Shown in pieces: positions 43,056 to 58,000 of a DNA stretch of 64,000 nucleotides. Every line of letters starts with the position of its first letter. Positions within the stretch are counted from its first letter, which is position 1. The notes below the pieces were generated by a model. That model saw only the letters and a list, made by a program, of their open reading frames with translations, was not told the DNA's origin and did no database searches. Location of the stretch: assembly GCA_028753945.1 (NCBI GenBank), contig JAPNXP010000001.1, positions 15,676,501 to 15,740,500 of the forward strand, read 5' to 3'. The DNA is from Hexactinellida sp. DTS-2022 (taxonomy: Eukaryota; Porifera; Hexactinellida). The translations under genes were made by a program, and so were the position numbers.

Positions 43056-46000
43056 CATAGAAGTCTGTCATAAGAATATGAGAGTGTTCTGGAATCTAGA
43101 GGAATATAGAAAATATAAATACAGTATAATCTGCTTAATAGAGCCACCGATTAATAGATTTCCGCTTAATGTTGTCAACATTTCACAGGATTTATTGGAC
43201 GGAATTACAGTTTGACTCAAAATATTTTCGGTTATTAGATTTCTCCGCTTAATTGTGTTAAACTATCCTGGAACAAAACTGACCTATTATTAAGCGGAGT
43301 CAACTGTACAACATTAATCAAATCGATTATAATAACTACCTGAGTGTGGACATGTTCTGGTTCCTTCTGGTCAAGCAGTGGACTCTCCAGATGTCCGTTA
43401 GGGCCTGAAATGTAATAACAATAATATTATTAGGGCAGAAAGGAATATTCGAATGTTAGTTCGTTTTTATTACTAAGCAATAAATGAAATTGACTAAAAA
43501 TACAGTGGAAATAGTATTTGTTAATATTAAAATAGTTTAATAATACAGTCAACTCATAGCTCCCGTTATATCGAAGTCCAATGTAACTACTGTATACTCT
43601 TTCGATATAACCGTATATTAATTATAAGCGGATGAAAATAAATGCTTCAGTACTCTGGAGGAAATATTGCATTTAGCTATAAGCGGGTATTTCGTTATAC
43701 CCGGCTTCGATATAACAGGAGTTGACTGTAGTTATAAAGTGTATTAGACACAGTTAGCTAATAATCAGCTAGTTTAGGTAGGTATTTATGTTCACGATAT
43801 CTCCAATCAATAAAAAAATCATGTTGTTGTCCAAAAAAACGAATATTTGAATATTATTTCAACCTAAATACTATGCTACATTATACGGGCTGGTAACTGA
43901 GAAATCTAAAAATGTCGGATTGCCAAATTGTCGCTTATTCAGGTTCTGCGAACGCGTTTTAACGTTCCCTTGGTGTTCGTTGAACTGTCATACAACAGTA
44001 CTAACGAGGTTCTACTGTAATAGGTAATATAATGCTTGCTATAAGGCAAATATAAAAACTCACTCCTCTGCGTGAAGGAAGACCCTGTGTATAAATTGCT
44101 ACCGGGATTCTCTTCAAACGCCTGCACGTGAGGAGAGGGCACCATAGTCATGTGGTCAGACCCCGGGGAGGGCTTACAGGGTATGTTGTCCACATACTCC
44201 TCAATGTCACACTGTGCGTGGGTGGGGTAGGGCTGGTTGTTTGTCTCTGTGTCCACCTGGGAGTAGTAAGAAGTGGACTCAGGACTGAAGGTAGTGCCGG
44301 GCACCACGTGATCCTATGGAGTCAGTAAGATAAGCTGTGGGCATAGCAGGGATTATAATAGAAAGTATTGAATTATACAGGGCGTGACCTACGTTATAAT
44401 AAGGCCTGTTCATTAGTGTTAAATTTTGGACCATGGATGTCGTTTAAGTCCATTGATTCTTTTTACAATAAATGTTATAGTTAGAGATATCTAACCAAGT
44501 AGTAATCCAGAAGAAGTAAATATTATTGGGTTTAATACCAAGCACATTTGAAGTAAATTAATGTTGCAAAAGTACAAAATACGTATTAAAGAAAACATGA
44601 AAGTGAATACAAATTTTTAGCAAATAAACATTTGAAGAACAATTACAACTAATTGGGTTTAACTTTCTTTATTTTTAGAGTATTTTCGACACGAACCGAC
44701 TGCAAAGGTAGCAAGGCATTCATATTTTTCGTTTGGATTACTCTTGGTTATATATCTCTAACTATAATATTTATTGTAAAAAGAATCAATGGACTTAACC
44801 GACATCTATGGTCCAAAATTTAACACTAATGAACAGGCCTTATCATAACGTAGGTCACGTACAGGGTTAAGGACATCAATTGTTATCAATTTTAATGCGA
44901 ATTTTTTTATTTTGTGTGTTATAGTTAATTCTAAATATTTTTAGTACATATACTAATTTATTAAATTTTGTACAGTGCACATGTCAGTTCATCGTCGCTA
45001 AATAGGCTAACAAATAACTTATATAGAGCTCAGCTCTAATAGAGTTCAGTTTTTCAGTATGTGTATTCAGGCACTGAGAAAGGTCAGTTTTTCCCAGAGT
45101 TTGAAAATTGACCTTTAGAAAGTAAGCCTGGGCTTTTAGTATGGGAAAAAATCTGAACTCTACTAGAGATCAGCTCTATATAAGGATTCTCATAGGCTAA
45201 ATGGCTATAAATTGTTGTAGGATATTTGTCATAATAAGGAAATTTATATTATTTAACATTTAGCCAAAATTACATGACCATATTAATTGTGACGTATTAC
45301 CAAGTTTCAGTGTACGTCAAAAAATGGTTTTAACAATTAGTAATTTAATTAAAATCAAATAAATACGCATTTCAAATAGATTTTCAAATACAGCGATATT
45401 TGTGGCTAATAACTATTCCTTAATAGCTAAGGAATTTTCATTCCTCTAAAAGAAAGTTAGCATATTGTGTGCAAAATTAAATTTGCTACAACCTAGTTTT
45501 TCAAGCATAGAAAAATAAAATGGTTTTAGAATTGATTGAGGAACTGGTAAGAGCTACAGACTTGAAATTTGGCAGGGGGATGGGGAATACTGTATCTAGA
45601 AACAAGTTCTAATATCTAAGAAAAATTTTACATATTTTATCTCAAACAAAACTTTTAACCAATTACATTCGAGTTATTTGTGTTCAGTCTGTCTAGCCAT
45701 GCATTCTAATTTCTAATATTCCATTGTGTCTATTTGATAACAATTACTACCAATTAATACTACAAGTTCTCCACAGCACAAAGTCAGGGGTCAACAGAGT
45801 TGTACAGTTCCTTAATAATTTTTTATCTAGAGTCGGTATATTAATACACATGGACAAGCTTTAATATCCAGAAAATTATCTGTTCAAATTAACAGAAATA
45901 TTCAACAATACTGGCGATGAATGGAGTAACATTTTCCATTTAATTTACTGTCCTTATAAAAACCTATAGCTATGGTCTACGGATGTAAATAGACTTCTAG

Positions 46001-49000
46001 GGCCACTCCTCAAGAACGACGGTCAGTGCAAGTTGCAAAAACGCGCGTAGCGCTGACGAGCAGCTTGTATTAATAAAACATAGTAATTATACGTATATCA
46101 GTTAGAATTATTGGTCTAACAAATTTAATTATTTTCAAAAAAAAATTATTGGATAATCGCGATGTTCTATGAATAATAATAATTAATTGTATATTTCCAT
46201 AGATTTAACTAAGAAATGTATTATAGCTCGATAAGTATATACAAACTACAATTACCGGATCCCGTACAGTGAAAACAGTGTTGCTGGGTATCATGTTAGA
46301 TCCGCCGCTCAATATCTCTAGAGAATAGTATAATCCAATAAATACATTCATATTGCAAACACAGTGGAAGCACCCTATAACGGCCACACAAGGGACTGGC
46401 CAAAAATGGCCGTTATACACAGGGAGTGGAGAGAATATTCAGGGTCGTGATATGATGATACAACCGATTAGGAAGGATCGAAGTTTCACCTAGTGTGCAT
46501 ACTAGTTCTGTCCCACAGTAATGACTGAAAACTCGGAATTTGTGCTGAATAAACACATACGGGTGTAGTTCTAAACAAGTAGAGCGTTACAGACTAAGTT
46601 AGGACCACAATGGACAAAATAGGGTATAAAAAATTCAATAATATGGAATACTGAGGGGACTGTTTTAGTTGGCCGCTATGTGCAGTACAACTATGTAGAC
46701 ATAGCGTAGACATGTTGGATTATAGAATACAAATGAAAATGCCCCCTTGACAGGGTTATAACGTGAGTAAGTAATAAATTAACTTAATTAACTGTAGAAC
46801 ATTATCATTGAACATAACATGAGTCTATTGAAATTATGTAAAGTAATAACTCACGTTGGGATATAGGGTGAATGGTATACTCAGGCTGCTAGAAAGAATA
46901 CAAACAGTATAAACAGATACACAATAAATTATGTCGTAATCAAGACAAAACGAGCAATGAAGTTACGCTATAATAGCACACAATATGCGAGCTATAAGGG
47001 TGTGTTTAATTGCTCTGTTAGTTAATAACTTAATATAAATTCAGCTCAATGAGATAATTATCTATCCTATCATCTATTAGATATTCAGTACAAGCAAGGG
47101 CCGGCGGAAGCAGTTATGAAGTGACCGGCCTAACTAGTGACGTAAGAGTGGCAAGGCTATTGGCCTGACCCCTTGATAAAAGTGATCAGGCCATGGCTTG
47201 ACCGGCCCTGATTACACTCAAACCTCCGAGAACAAGAACTCTCTGATACGGGCACCTCAAAGTTATAATTGTCCGATAGATCCTCTGTAATTAAGACGAT
47301 TATTTTTTGTAAATACATAGTATTACATATTATACGTGATAAGCAAGCGTATTATGCAACTTAGTTCCTTATTATTAAATCAATACTATTCCTATCAGAG
47401 ATGCAGCGGTCCGGAAATTTCATGGACCGGACCGGACCGTCATGATTTTTTTTGGACAGTCCGGACCGGTCCAGACCGTATGATCAAAATATTGGATCGG
47501 TCTGGACCGGTCCAGACCGATGAACCGGTCCAGACCGATGAACCGGTCCAGACCGATGTACTGGTCCAGACCGTTATATCCCTTATTTGGACCGTTACAG
47601 ACCGCAAAGTAGGGTGGATAATTATATCCACTTGTGTTTATAAGATACTTATTACTTATGTGCTTGTAAACAATGGGTAATAACGGATTTGAGCCCGATC
47701 GCTTGTCCAATCTAGGATGAGTCCAGACCGATGAACGGTCCAGACCGATGAACGGTCCAGACCGATGAACGGTCCAGACCGATGAACGGTCCAGACCGAT
47801 GAACGGTCCAGACCGATGAACGGTCCAGACCGATGAACGGTCCAGACCGATGAACGGTCCAGACCGATGAACGGTCCAGACCGATGAACGGTCCAGACCG
47901 ATGAACGGTCCAGACCGATGAACGGTCCAGACCGATGAACGGTCCAGACCGATGAACGGTCCAGACCGATGAACGGTCCAGACCGTTGAACCGGTCCAGA
48001 CCGATGGACCGGTCCAGACCGTTATATCGTTAATTTGGACCGGTCCAGACCGCACTTGAAAACAAGCAGACCGGACCGACCTGAGACCGGTCGGTCCGGT
48101 CCGGTCCGGTCCCGGTCTGGACCGCAGTCCGGTCCAGACCGCTGCATCTCTGATTCCTATTCAATAGCTACAATCACAATATACACTAGAACCTCGTTAA
48201 CACCAACGGACGGTAAAAATTTAACCCATTGAATAGTCATTGTAAGAACATGATTTTGTGGAATTGTTTGTTCGTCTTAACCGGAAATTCGTATTAACCG
48301 TGTTCATACTAACGAGGTTCTACTGTAGTACTCACAGTAACGTAGGCAGTGGATTGGTTTATAATCTGGTTGGGATGCACATGCTGGGAGACAGCTCTCG
48401 GGATGATACGGATCTGCTGCTGGGGCTGGTTGTACGAGAGGGAGTGATGGAACGCAGTGGGGTGAGATTGCTGCTGGAACGCAGGTTCTATATAATGTAT
48501 AGGTACGTATTATTAGGTGTACAGTAGAGCACAGGTGGGCAAAGTGCGGCCCGCTGGACAAATTTCTGCGGCCCGCGAGAGTTGTTTCAAATTATGCTGA
48601 ATGCGGCCCGCTGAACTTTACATAGCACTTTTAGAATCATTCCCTCATAGCTGATGCGTTCACTACGCACGCATCACAATGAGAGATAACAATTTCGGTA
48701 CACTGTTAATACTTAGTTCAGACATGCTAAATTTATAATCTATTGTCACCTACTACAAAGAATAGTTCGTGATGAATAATTTATAATCTATTGTCACCTA
48801 CGATTAATTGGTTGTAATGAATTGTTCGTGATGAATAGTAGCAGAATATACCCTCAAAATTTTTGCGGCCCACTAAATTAGCCAAAAATTTCACAATGGC
48901 CCGAAACAGAACCTTTTTGCCCACCCCTGCAGTCGAGTCTCCCAAAACGGACACTCCGAGAAGCGGACAACCCCTATACAACGGACAAAGCTCGTGGAAC

Positions 49001-52000
49001 GGAATGAATTTCTTTACATATAATAGACTAATAGTTAAGGACCAGACTCCGAGAAGCGGACATCTCTCAACGGACAGAAGCCATGTCCCCAATGTGTCAG
49101 TTTTCGGAGACTCCACTGTACTACGTATAGAGTAAATTACATTGGAAGCGTTACGTATTTTTGAACTACTCCGAATTTCCATACAATATACAGTCAGGTC
49201 TGCTTATTGTGAACAATTTTTAGTTTACTTAATTAATATGAAAAACTTTTTAATATGAACAAGTCCGATGATATTAAATAAACAACTTATACGTATATAC
49301 GTGTATATGGTTCGTATCAAGTTGAGTTCGCTCATTATGAAGCCTCTCTATATAATGTTCATAATAAAAGAACTTGACTTGTACTATGTATATTTATTCA
49401 CATATTAATTTGAAACAGATCAACAGGGCCATTATAAATAGCATATAATGCACAGGTAGTAAAAAGATAATAAGAAATAATTCGAGGCCCCATATCATTG
49501 CTAATAATAAAATAAATATACATGTACGTCGAAAATTGTTGTATTATCCTGAAATTCGTATTAACCGGAATCACTTGCATTTATTGTATAGGCTAAGGGA
49601 ATAAAATTTTGTACTCCTTAACCGATATTTCGCCTAATCCGTGTACGTAATAACGAGAGTCGAGCTTATTCAAATAAGCAACCATGTTTGGTAGAGTGTA
49701 AAAAAAAATAGAATTAATTACCTCGTTTTGCAATGTGAGAGAAGTTCAAATCGAATACCTGATTCTATGAAAATAAGAATAAAACATAAGTACATAGATT
49801 ACAGAGAATAAAAGAACATCTGAACTGAATTGCAAGTTACAAGATCTGGTAATTTATATAACTCACATTATTTGGGCCTAGAGCTGAAGAGAGAAAACAA
49901 AATAAAATTTTGCAACAAATATTAAATGAGAAAACATCAATATTATTTAACGGCCAACACCTTTTCTAATATAATTCACACTGGCAAGGGACTAGCAAAG
50001 TCATTTAATTAAAATCAAAAATTCACCTTTGCGAAGCGGGTTTTATACAGATATGTTAGTAAGCCCTTATTTTGAATAATATTTCAATCTAACTATAAGT
50101 AAGCCATTATTTTGAATATTATTTCAATCTAACTATGTTTTGAAACCTTCAAATACAGCTTAATATTATAATTGCACTTAAATCGGAAATATAACTATAC
50201 AAAAGGATTTGATACTGTAAAATCTGAAAATTTAAGAAATTATTGTTCACTCTACTAAATTAAGATAAATAACGAATACAGTGCAACTTTGAATATCAGA
50301 ATTCGTAGGACCAGTCAAACAAGTTCTGAGGAATTAAGGATTAACTAATTTATGGAACAACATTAGGACTAGTCAAGTGTGTTCAGATAAACGAAGTTTG
50401 GATAAAAGTGTTAGAACTGAATAGTAAACCCCCATTGTAAGAAAGTCAAGGGATCCTTGGTTTACTACGATAAAGCGGAGTAAATCAAGTACATACTCTA
50501 TCCGTCTCTGGGGAATATAAGTATATATAACTTTGTTCTTAGTTATAATATAATGGGAGTTAACTGTATCAGATAATTACTAACAATTTAATTAAAAGAA
50601 TAAACAATTGTATGGATTAGACTACAACTTACGAAACATTGCAGGAGTGAACTGAGTCTACAAGGAATGCAATTTTAAATATAAAGTATGAAGTTGGACT
50701 GTATTTTAAAGTTTCAATAAATTTTTCAGAATTGAATTTCTACTGTTCTATAAATATGTAGTGAGTGTAGGTAAGAAAGAATACAGTAATTAACGTAAAA
50801 ATATCATCAATAGACACTTCCAACAGTTAAATAATTAGTCTTAATTCATGAATAGTTGATAATGCACGAATTAGTCAACCTAGCTCTGTTATATGTTGCA
50901 TCCCAACTATTTAACAAAGAGATAGGTTTCTGTTCAAAAACTTAAATTTAAAGCATATGTACAGGACGAGCAAGTCGCATTTGCAGAAAATAGTATTGTT
51001 TATAGGCAAAACAGATTAGAGAACATGTTTGACATTAAATGTTCGCGTGGAGACTGAAACTAACTAGCTAATAGAGCAACATGTCTATTAAAAAGAATTG
51101 TTACTAGGCTAACAACACGTATAATCGCACATATTTCGATCGGTTAACAAATGAAAGTTTCTGTATATTCTAGAAATTTATATTACACAGTATACTTCGT
51201 TTAGTACGATCACCAGGGGACCGTCAAAATGTGTTGGTCTGATCTGAGATTCGTATTAACCAATATTATTTGTATTGGAAATGGTTTGAAGGACTGAAAT
51301 AGTGTTCGGTTTACTGTATTATTATTATTTTCTTAGAATGTATTTAGTATATAATTATTTCATGAATTATTAATTTAATGGTTATTCAATTTTTCATGAA
51401 TTATAAATCTCCCAAGAATTGATTATTCGTCACCTAAGATTTATTCATGAATTATTCATGAATTATTTATGAATTAGTCAACTTAGTACAGTAGTCTTGT
51501 ATACAGCTAATAGAAATTTATCATAACTTATTACAATAGGCGTGAACTACGATATAACTTATTACAATAGGCGTGAACTACGATATAACTACGATATATC
51601 GTAGTTCACGCAATAGGACTGAAATTTGTACTCACTACCTAATTTACTTTACAATGAATTACGTATACGTATCAAACAAAGTAATTAATTATACTATATC
51701 TACATTACAGAGATATATTAATGTATACGTAGTACGTACTAATTTAAAGTATAATATATTTTTAGACATAAGATTATGCCACTATTACTAGATACACTAG
51801 CTAGCATTAGTAAATAAATGAATATGTTTACCTGAGTATGGTAGTTCTCAAGAAGAGCTGGGTTATTCCCTTGATACACCAAGAACTGTTCCTGTTGTAA
51901 ACAATATATTATTAATTAATAATGATTAGAAATAGCTGCCAAATGTATGAAACTGTGAATATTCTATAGATGCTATTTTTTACTTAAAGTTTAGTTTTAG

Positions 52001-55000
52001 GAATGGTTGGAATATACTGTATGGATTACATTCCAATTTGCAAAGTAACCAACATTATAAGTAATAAATATTTGAATAGTATATTGGAATATTAGAAATA
52101 ATTCCCTCATTAATAAAATATAAATTAGAATTTACCGCCCATTCAATAATCAATAATTCTTCATAAATTAATTAAGATGTTAGAAATGAATTCTTATCTT
52201 GAAAAATCGTACAAGTGCTAGGTACTAATTTCCACTTACTTTTGAAGGTACACAACTAATTTTCAAAGATTCCTAGTTTCAATGCTGAATGCAGTGATGA
52301 CTCAAATACTGCACTAAATATATAGATCCCACATAGTGTGATGTATTGATACCAATTACAATATTCCACATAACAAAGCTATAAATTGAACTTATGGCAG
52401 AACTGGAATTAGAATTGGAAGGGTGCTATTGTAATATTATATTAGGCAGATATATTCTATATATTGATTCACTAGGAAATTCTATATAATTACTTACTAA
52501 TGGAATTGCTGGTGTGCGCGGATTCTTTACAAATTTGTAGACCTCTAAAGAAACAAACTGATAATATTGTTCCTATCAAATCCTAACAAAAACAACAACA
52601 ACAACTGACCGTCACACAATTCCTTCGGCGCTTCAAAGACTCTGGTCTTGTATAGAGTTCCTTCCTTGACGCTCATATGTTTCACTTCTTGAAGGTTTGG
52701 AAATGCTTTGGATAGTCCCTACACAACACAACAGTAAGTATACGTACACATTATATTAGCAACTAATGTAGAGTGAATATATATATAGTATTTACCATGC
52801 CATGTATAATGTCTCATATAATTATGTTAGAAAGTTCCCCTTCCTAAGTATGTTAGCTCTAAACTATTTTAGTTTATTTCGCCAGATTCGTTATGAGGTT
52901 TTTCTATTATTTATTATTTGGAAATAAATTACAGACCTTAGGCCTTACAGAAACTAGATTATAACCAACAAATGATGATATGAATTATTATACAATGTGT
53001 TTATAATTTATAAATTGCTTTTATGCCTGGCAGTAATTTATTGAGTTATTTTTGCAATTATGATTCAATGAATATCTTCTGGGCTTATTGGCTGATGATT
53101 TCCCATCTCAAGTTAAATCAGATTATTCCCAGCTGCCTAATCTACTAGGCTTATAGCTCCCAAGGAGAGATGGCTTTCTGAAGTAGCGTATTACGGAAAA
53201 TATGATATAATGTGTACCTGGGTTATATCGCCATATTTGTCCTCAATTATTCAAATTTTAACCACTGGGTAATTGTTGATACCAACTTTACATACGTATA
53301 GTGAACTCCCGTTATAACGAAGTCGGAAATAACGAAATACCCGCTTATAATAAATTGGAGATTTCCCCCAGAGCACTAAATGCATTAATTATTATTCACT
53401 TAAAATGAATATCCGGATATAACGAAGAAATTTACAGGTCCCAAGCACTTCGTAATAACGAGAGTTGACTGTAGTTAGATTTTCAATTATAAAAACCTGG
53501 CTTGCCGACCCAAGAGGTGAATTGGAGGTGTTAGAAACTCACCTTTAATTTTTCAAAGTTATATAGGAAATATTCGTCAAAAATATGGACATTTTTCAAT
53601 AGGAAAACCAAGCAACGCAAAGGTGAACTGGAAAAACGATCTTGCTAGTGTCTGAAAATTACATTAGAAAAGGTGTGGGCCGATATATAATTACGTAATT
53701 CCAGTATTGTTGGCAAAAATTTCACATAATTCAAGGAGCGGATCTGGAGAAACGAATATTGTTAATTTGTTGGAAACTAATACAAATAGATATAAGATAT
53801 AACTACAGTAGAACTTCTGTTGTTCGTACTAACGAAGTACTTCGTTAGTATAGTACGAACAACAAAGGACTGCCAAAATGAGTTCGCCTTATCCGGAATT
53901 TGTATTAATTAACCGTTGTCATTTACGTTGAATACTTTGAAGGGGACTGAAACAGTGTCGTCTGAAATAGTGTTCGTATTAACCGTGTTCGTACCAACGA
54001 TGTTCTACTGTATTATTCAATTACAAACAGGTTCTATTCATATTGCAATGACGTGTTTTATATATACATTCTGACTGTTGGTTTGTCATAATCTCAGTTC
54101 AGAGGGAATTTTTATTGTTCCGGCCGATTCGAGATCTCTATTTTGTGTAAAAATATTATATCTAATTACCGGCAGTTCACATTAACTGGTATATTTTGAT
54201 GTATAACGGTTGTATATATACTTTAATGTAACAAGGAAACATAAAGAGCTAAAGCAAAAGTGAAAACGCTAATCCGAACGGAAACCCTAATATTTTTTTA
54301 TAAAAAGTGGAAAAGGCTATGTCATGCCATATATTGTCTAGAGATTAACTTGCGGCGCCAAAGAATATCGGAGGTATTTACATTACAGGGCAGATTAGAG
54401 TCACAGCTCCCCAAATGATTCCGGGGGACCAACCCGGACCATATACGGCGCCATAGAATGTCCGGGGGGCCTTATATGGCGTGACAGCTACAGTAAAACC
54501 TCATTAGTAGGCGTAGGCTCCGGTAGGGTTGGTGAGGCCATGGCCCTACCAATAATTTGTCAAGAGCCATCATCTTCTATTAAGTATGATGCAAGTTAGC
54601 ATAAATAACCCTACCAATCCTGAGTCCCGAGTCTACGCTCCTGCGAGACATTAGTACGAACACGGTTAATACGAAATTCGGGTTAATACGACCACTATTT
54701 CAGTCCACTTCAAAGCCTTCTCAATACAAATTATATTGGTTAATACGAATGCGGGACGAGCACATTTTGACGGTCCCCTGGTGTTCGTACTAACGAAGTT
54801 CTACTCTATATTACTTTACTACTATGAAGTGTAATTATTAAGTCTAATACAAATATCATACTAGATGTTTTGTTCGGATTAAAAAGGTTTGGATAACTTT
54901 GGTTCGGATTATCGAGATTCTCATTTGTATACATAGATGCCTATAGAAAATGTACTACTTTACTCTACTAATCCGAACGAATTCACTAATTGGAATAGAA

Positions 55001-58000
55001 ATTTGAATCAGAACATCGCTGTTCGGTTTATCGAGGGTCTACTGTAGTGAAATCAGGCTGCCAAAGGTCAGGTTATGACCTTTGACCTGGTCTTCTGTCT
55101 ATCAAAGAGTAACTCGGTTGAATTTAAATTAATGATTTAATGCAACTTGTAAGGTATGTAAAGAACTAAATTACCATTGCGAGCGTAATTTTCAATTTTC
55201 ATTTGCGAATATAATAATATAGGTATTGTTTTGACAAAATTGGTCCCCCCTACAAAACTGGTCCGTGGGGACCATTTTTGTAAAATATCCATGGTATTGA
55301 ACTAAAATGATCCAACCTGCAAAATTGTACTCCCCCCACTACTGAATACTTAATTAATTTCTGTATTATTCATAGCTAATTTATATTTATGGGTATTTGT
55401 GGGCAGGCTCGGACAGTTAAGATATCGAACAAATTCACACCAAACTGATGTATAACTTAATTGTAACCTATTTAAATTCCCAACAATTCACATAATTGGC
55501 CAGTGCTCAGCCAATCTTATTCATATCATAGCTTCATGAAATCACATTAACAAAGGCAACATTAAATGATTATGTGATGATTATTAAACAAAATATAATT
55601 TACTTACTAATTCAATGTTTTTGAAATTTCTAACTACAGTTTGTCAGTTTTGGCCTTTCCATACCATTTCCATACCGCCCATTAGATGTTTGTTAAGGAT
55701 AGAGTTCCTTTGAGGACTTCTACTGCGAATAAAAGTTCACTCCTAATTTCATTACTTTCTCTCTCTATATTTATTTCATGAATTAATTAACCTTGTAATG
55801 TTAGTTCAAATCTTTACTAACTACTACAGCACACCCTCGCTAATCCGAACAGAGGTGTTCCGATTCAAAAATCTTCTGTTCCGATTAGTGAATTCGTTCG
55901 GATTAGTGAAGTAATGCATTTTCTATGGGCATCTATAAGCGAGAATCTCGATAATCCGAACCAAACTTGTACAAACCTTGTTAATCAGCACTAAACATCT
56001 AGTTTACTCCTTAAAATACTTGCCTGAGACTTATTTTTTATACTTCCATTGCAATTTACTATTTTTCCACATTTATTAGAAGAATATTTTGGTTTCTCCT
56101 GTTCGGATTATCGAGGGTTCGGATTAGCGGGGTTCGGATTAGCGAGGGTGAACTGTATTAGGTAATTTGAAATACGTATAAATAACAAAAGAAAAGTAGA
56201 AAACTATTTTCCTATGAATTAAGTATTCAGTAGTGGGGGGGGTACAATTTTGCAGGGGGATCATTTTAGATCAATACCATGGTTATTTCACAAAAATGGT
56301 CCCCCCGGACCAATTCCGTAGGGGGACCAGTTTTGTCAAAATATTACAATTTTATGAACAAATACATAGAAAATACCAAATAAAAGTAGGAAACAGCCAT
56401 AGTATTTACTATTAAGTAATCACCAATACATAACAATTACTATTAAGTAATTAGTAGTAGGGGGGACCACTTTTGCAGGGGGGACCAGTTTTGTTCAGTA
56501 CCATGGATATTTGACAAAACTGGTCTCCCCGGACCAGTTTTGTAGGGGGGGACCATTTTTTGTCAAAACAGTATTACTGTTATTCTTAACGTGTAGACTT
56601 GAAATTACCTTGAAATGACCTGACAGTGTAGGACCTTGCCTAATTTGCCTAATTTTCGGGAATTTCGTTACGTAACGTTTGAACGTCCCTTGATTCCTAT
56701 ATTTCATCATATGTGTAGATGCGCGTATATTAGAGTTGTTTGTATCATAAGCGGAATTGAAATACTTATTTTAACAATAGTATTTTTCAATTTGACCATG
56801 GATAAGATTTAATTCTATACAAAAACCATTGGAGTAGCTCAGTAGCATGGTAAGGTCAGGTATGGCAATAAGTAGCACTTTTGATTAATGTAGGGAAGTG
56901 CTACGACTGATAGAGATACAAATTATTATTTCTTTTTAATTAATTATATATTATGTTATTTATATATGATTATTTAACTATGTGTAGACAGGTCAGGATT
57001 CTATATTATACATTCAGAACCAATATCATGTTGGTTATAGTATTTACTATATTCAGTAGAACCCTCGTTAGTACGAACACTATTTCAGTCCCCTTAAAGG
57101 TCTTTACAATACAAATGATATTGGTTAATACGAATTCAGGATAAGGCTAGCCGTGACCTTCGTTATATAAGGCCTTACTACTCCGAACCATGGATTACTT
57201 AAAGGCCATTGATAAATAGGTGACATCTTTATCTCAATAGCTAGTAATGACAGACCTGAGAAATACATTATAATTATATAGGAAGTTAGGAACATGATAT
57301 ATCAAGGCATACATAACACCATTTAGAATTGTGATATATCACCATTTGATTACGTAATCGATATTTTCGTGGGAATTATCGTGTTTTTATAGCCTGCTTT
57401 TAACATAGTTTAACGCGTTATAAATGTTCAAAATTGGAACATGAGGACTTAATTCTTTATATGGTAATAATCTCATTATCTCAAAGATTATTGAAGTTAG
57501 GCCTAGAAAATGTATTATCAATGAATAGGAAGTTACCAATTGCGGATAGATCAATACTAGCATAGTTTACATAAAATAGATAGTTTTTGAGTTATGGCTC
57601 TTTTTAAGAAATATGCATTCCCTGGCAACCGAGGAATGTTCAACATTCCATTTATAATTTCGATATATTTCATTCAACGAGTTATCTCATGTTCCAATTT
57701 TGAACATTTATAACGCGTTAACCTATGTTAAAAGCAGGCTATAAAAACACGATAATTCCCACGAAAATAGCGATTACGTAATCAAATGGTGATATATCAC
57801 AATTCTAAAGTTGTTATGTATGCCTTGATATCATGTTCCTAACTTCCTATATAATTATAATGCATTTCTCACTTACAGGTCTGTCATTACTAGTTATTGA
57901 GATAAAGATAAGACACCTATTTATCAATGGCCTTTAAGTAATCCATGGTCCAGCAAAATCTACTCAGTAGTAAGGCCTTATATAACGAAGGTCACGGGCT

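Noticed and set aside
47720-47988. Regular short repeats that might suggest a CRISPR array
   Set aside because: The units are contiguous with no spacers, and the DNA is eukaryotic.
47420-48055. Open frame of 211 codons rich in the SVWTVHRSGPFIGLDR pattern
   Set aside because: It is the translation of a 17-bp tandem repeat inside a hAT element; such repeats stay open in a frame by chance.
49867-49883. 17-bp microexon between IRF-like exons 6 and 7
   Set aside because: It has a good acceptor and donor, but its frame hits a stop or breaks phase, while direct joining of exons 6 and 7 works.
53520-53680. Possible IRF recognition-helix exon (good GT donor near 53539 on the - strand)
   Set aside because: The stretch is a dispersed repeat related to 49955-50040 and has an in-frame stop.
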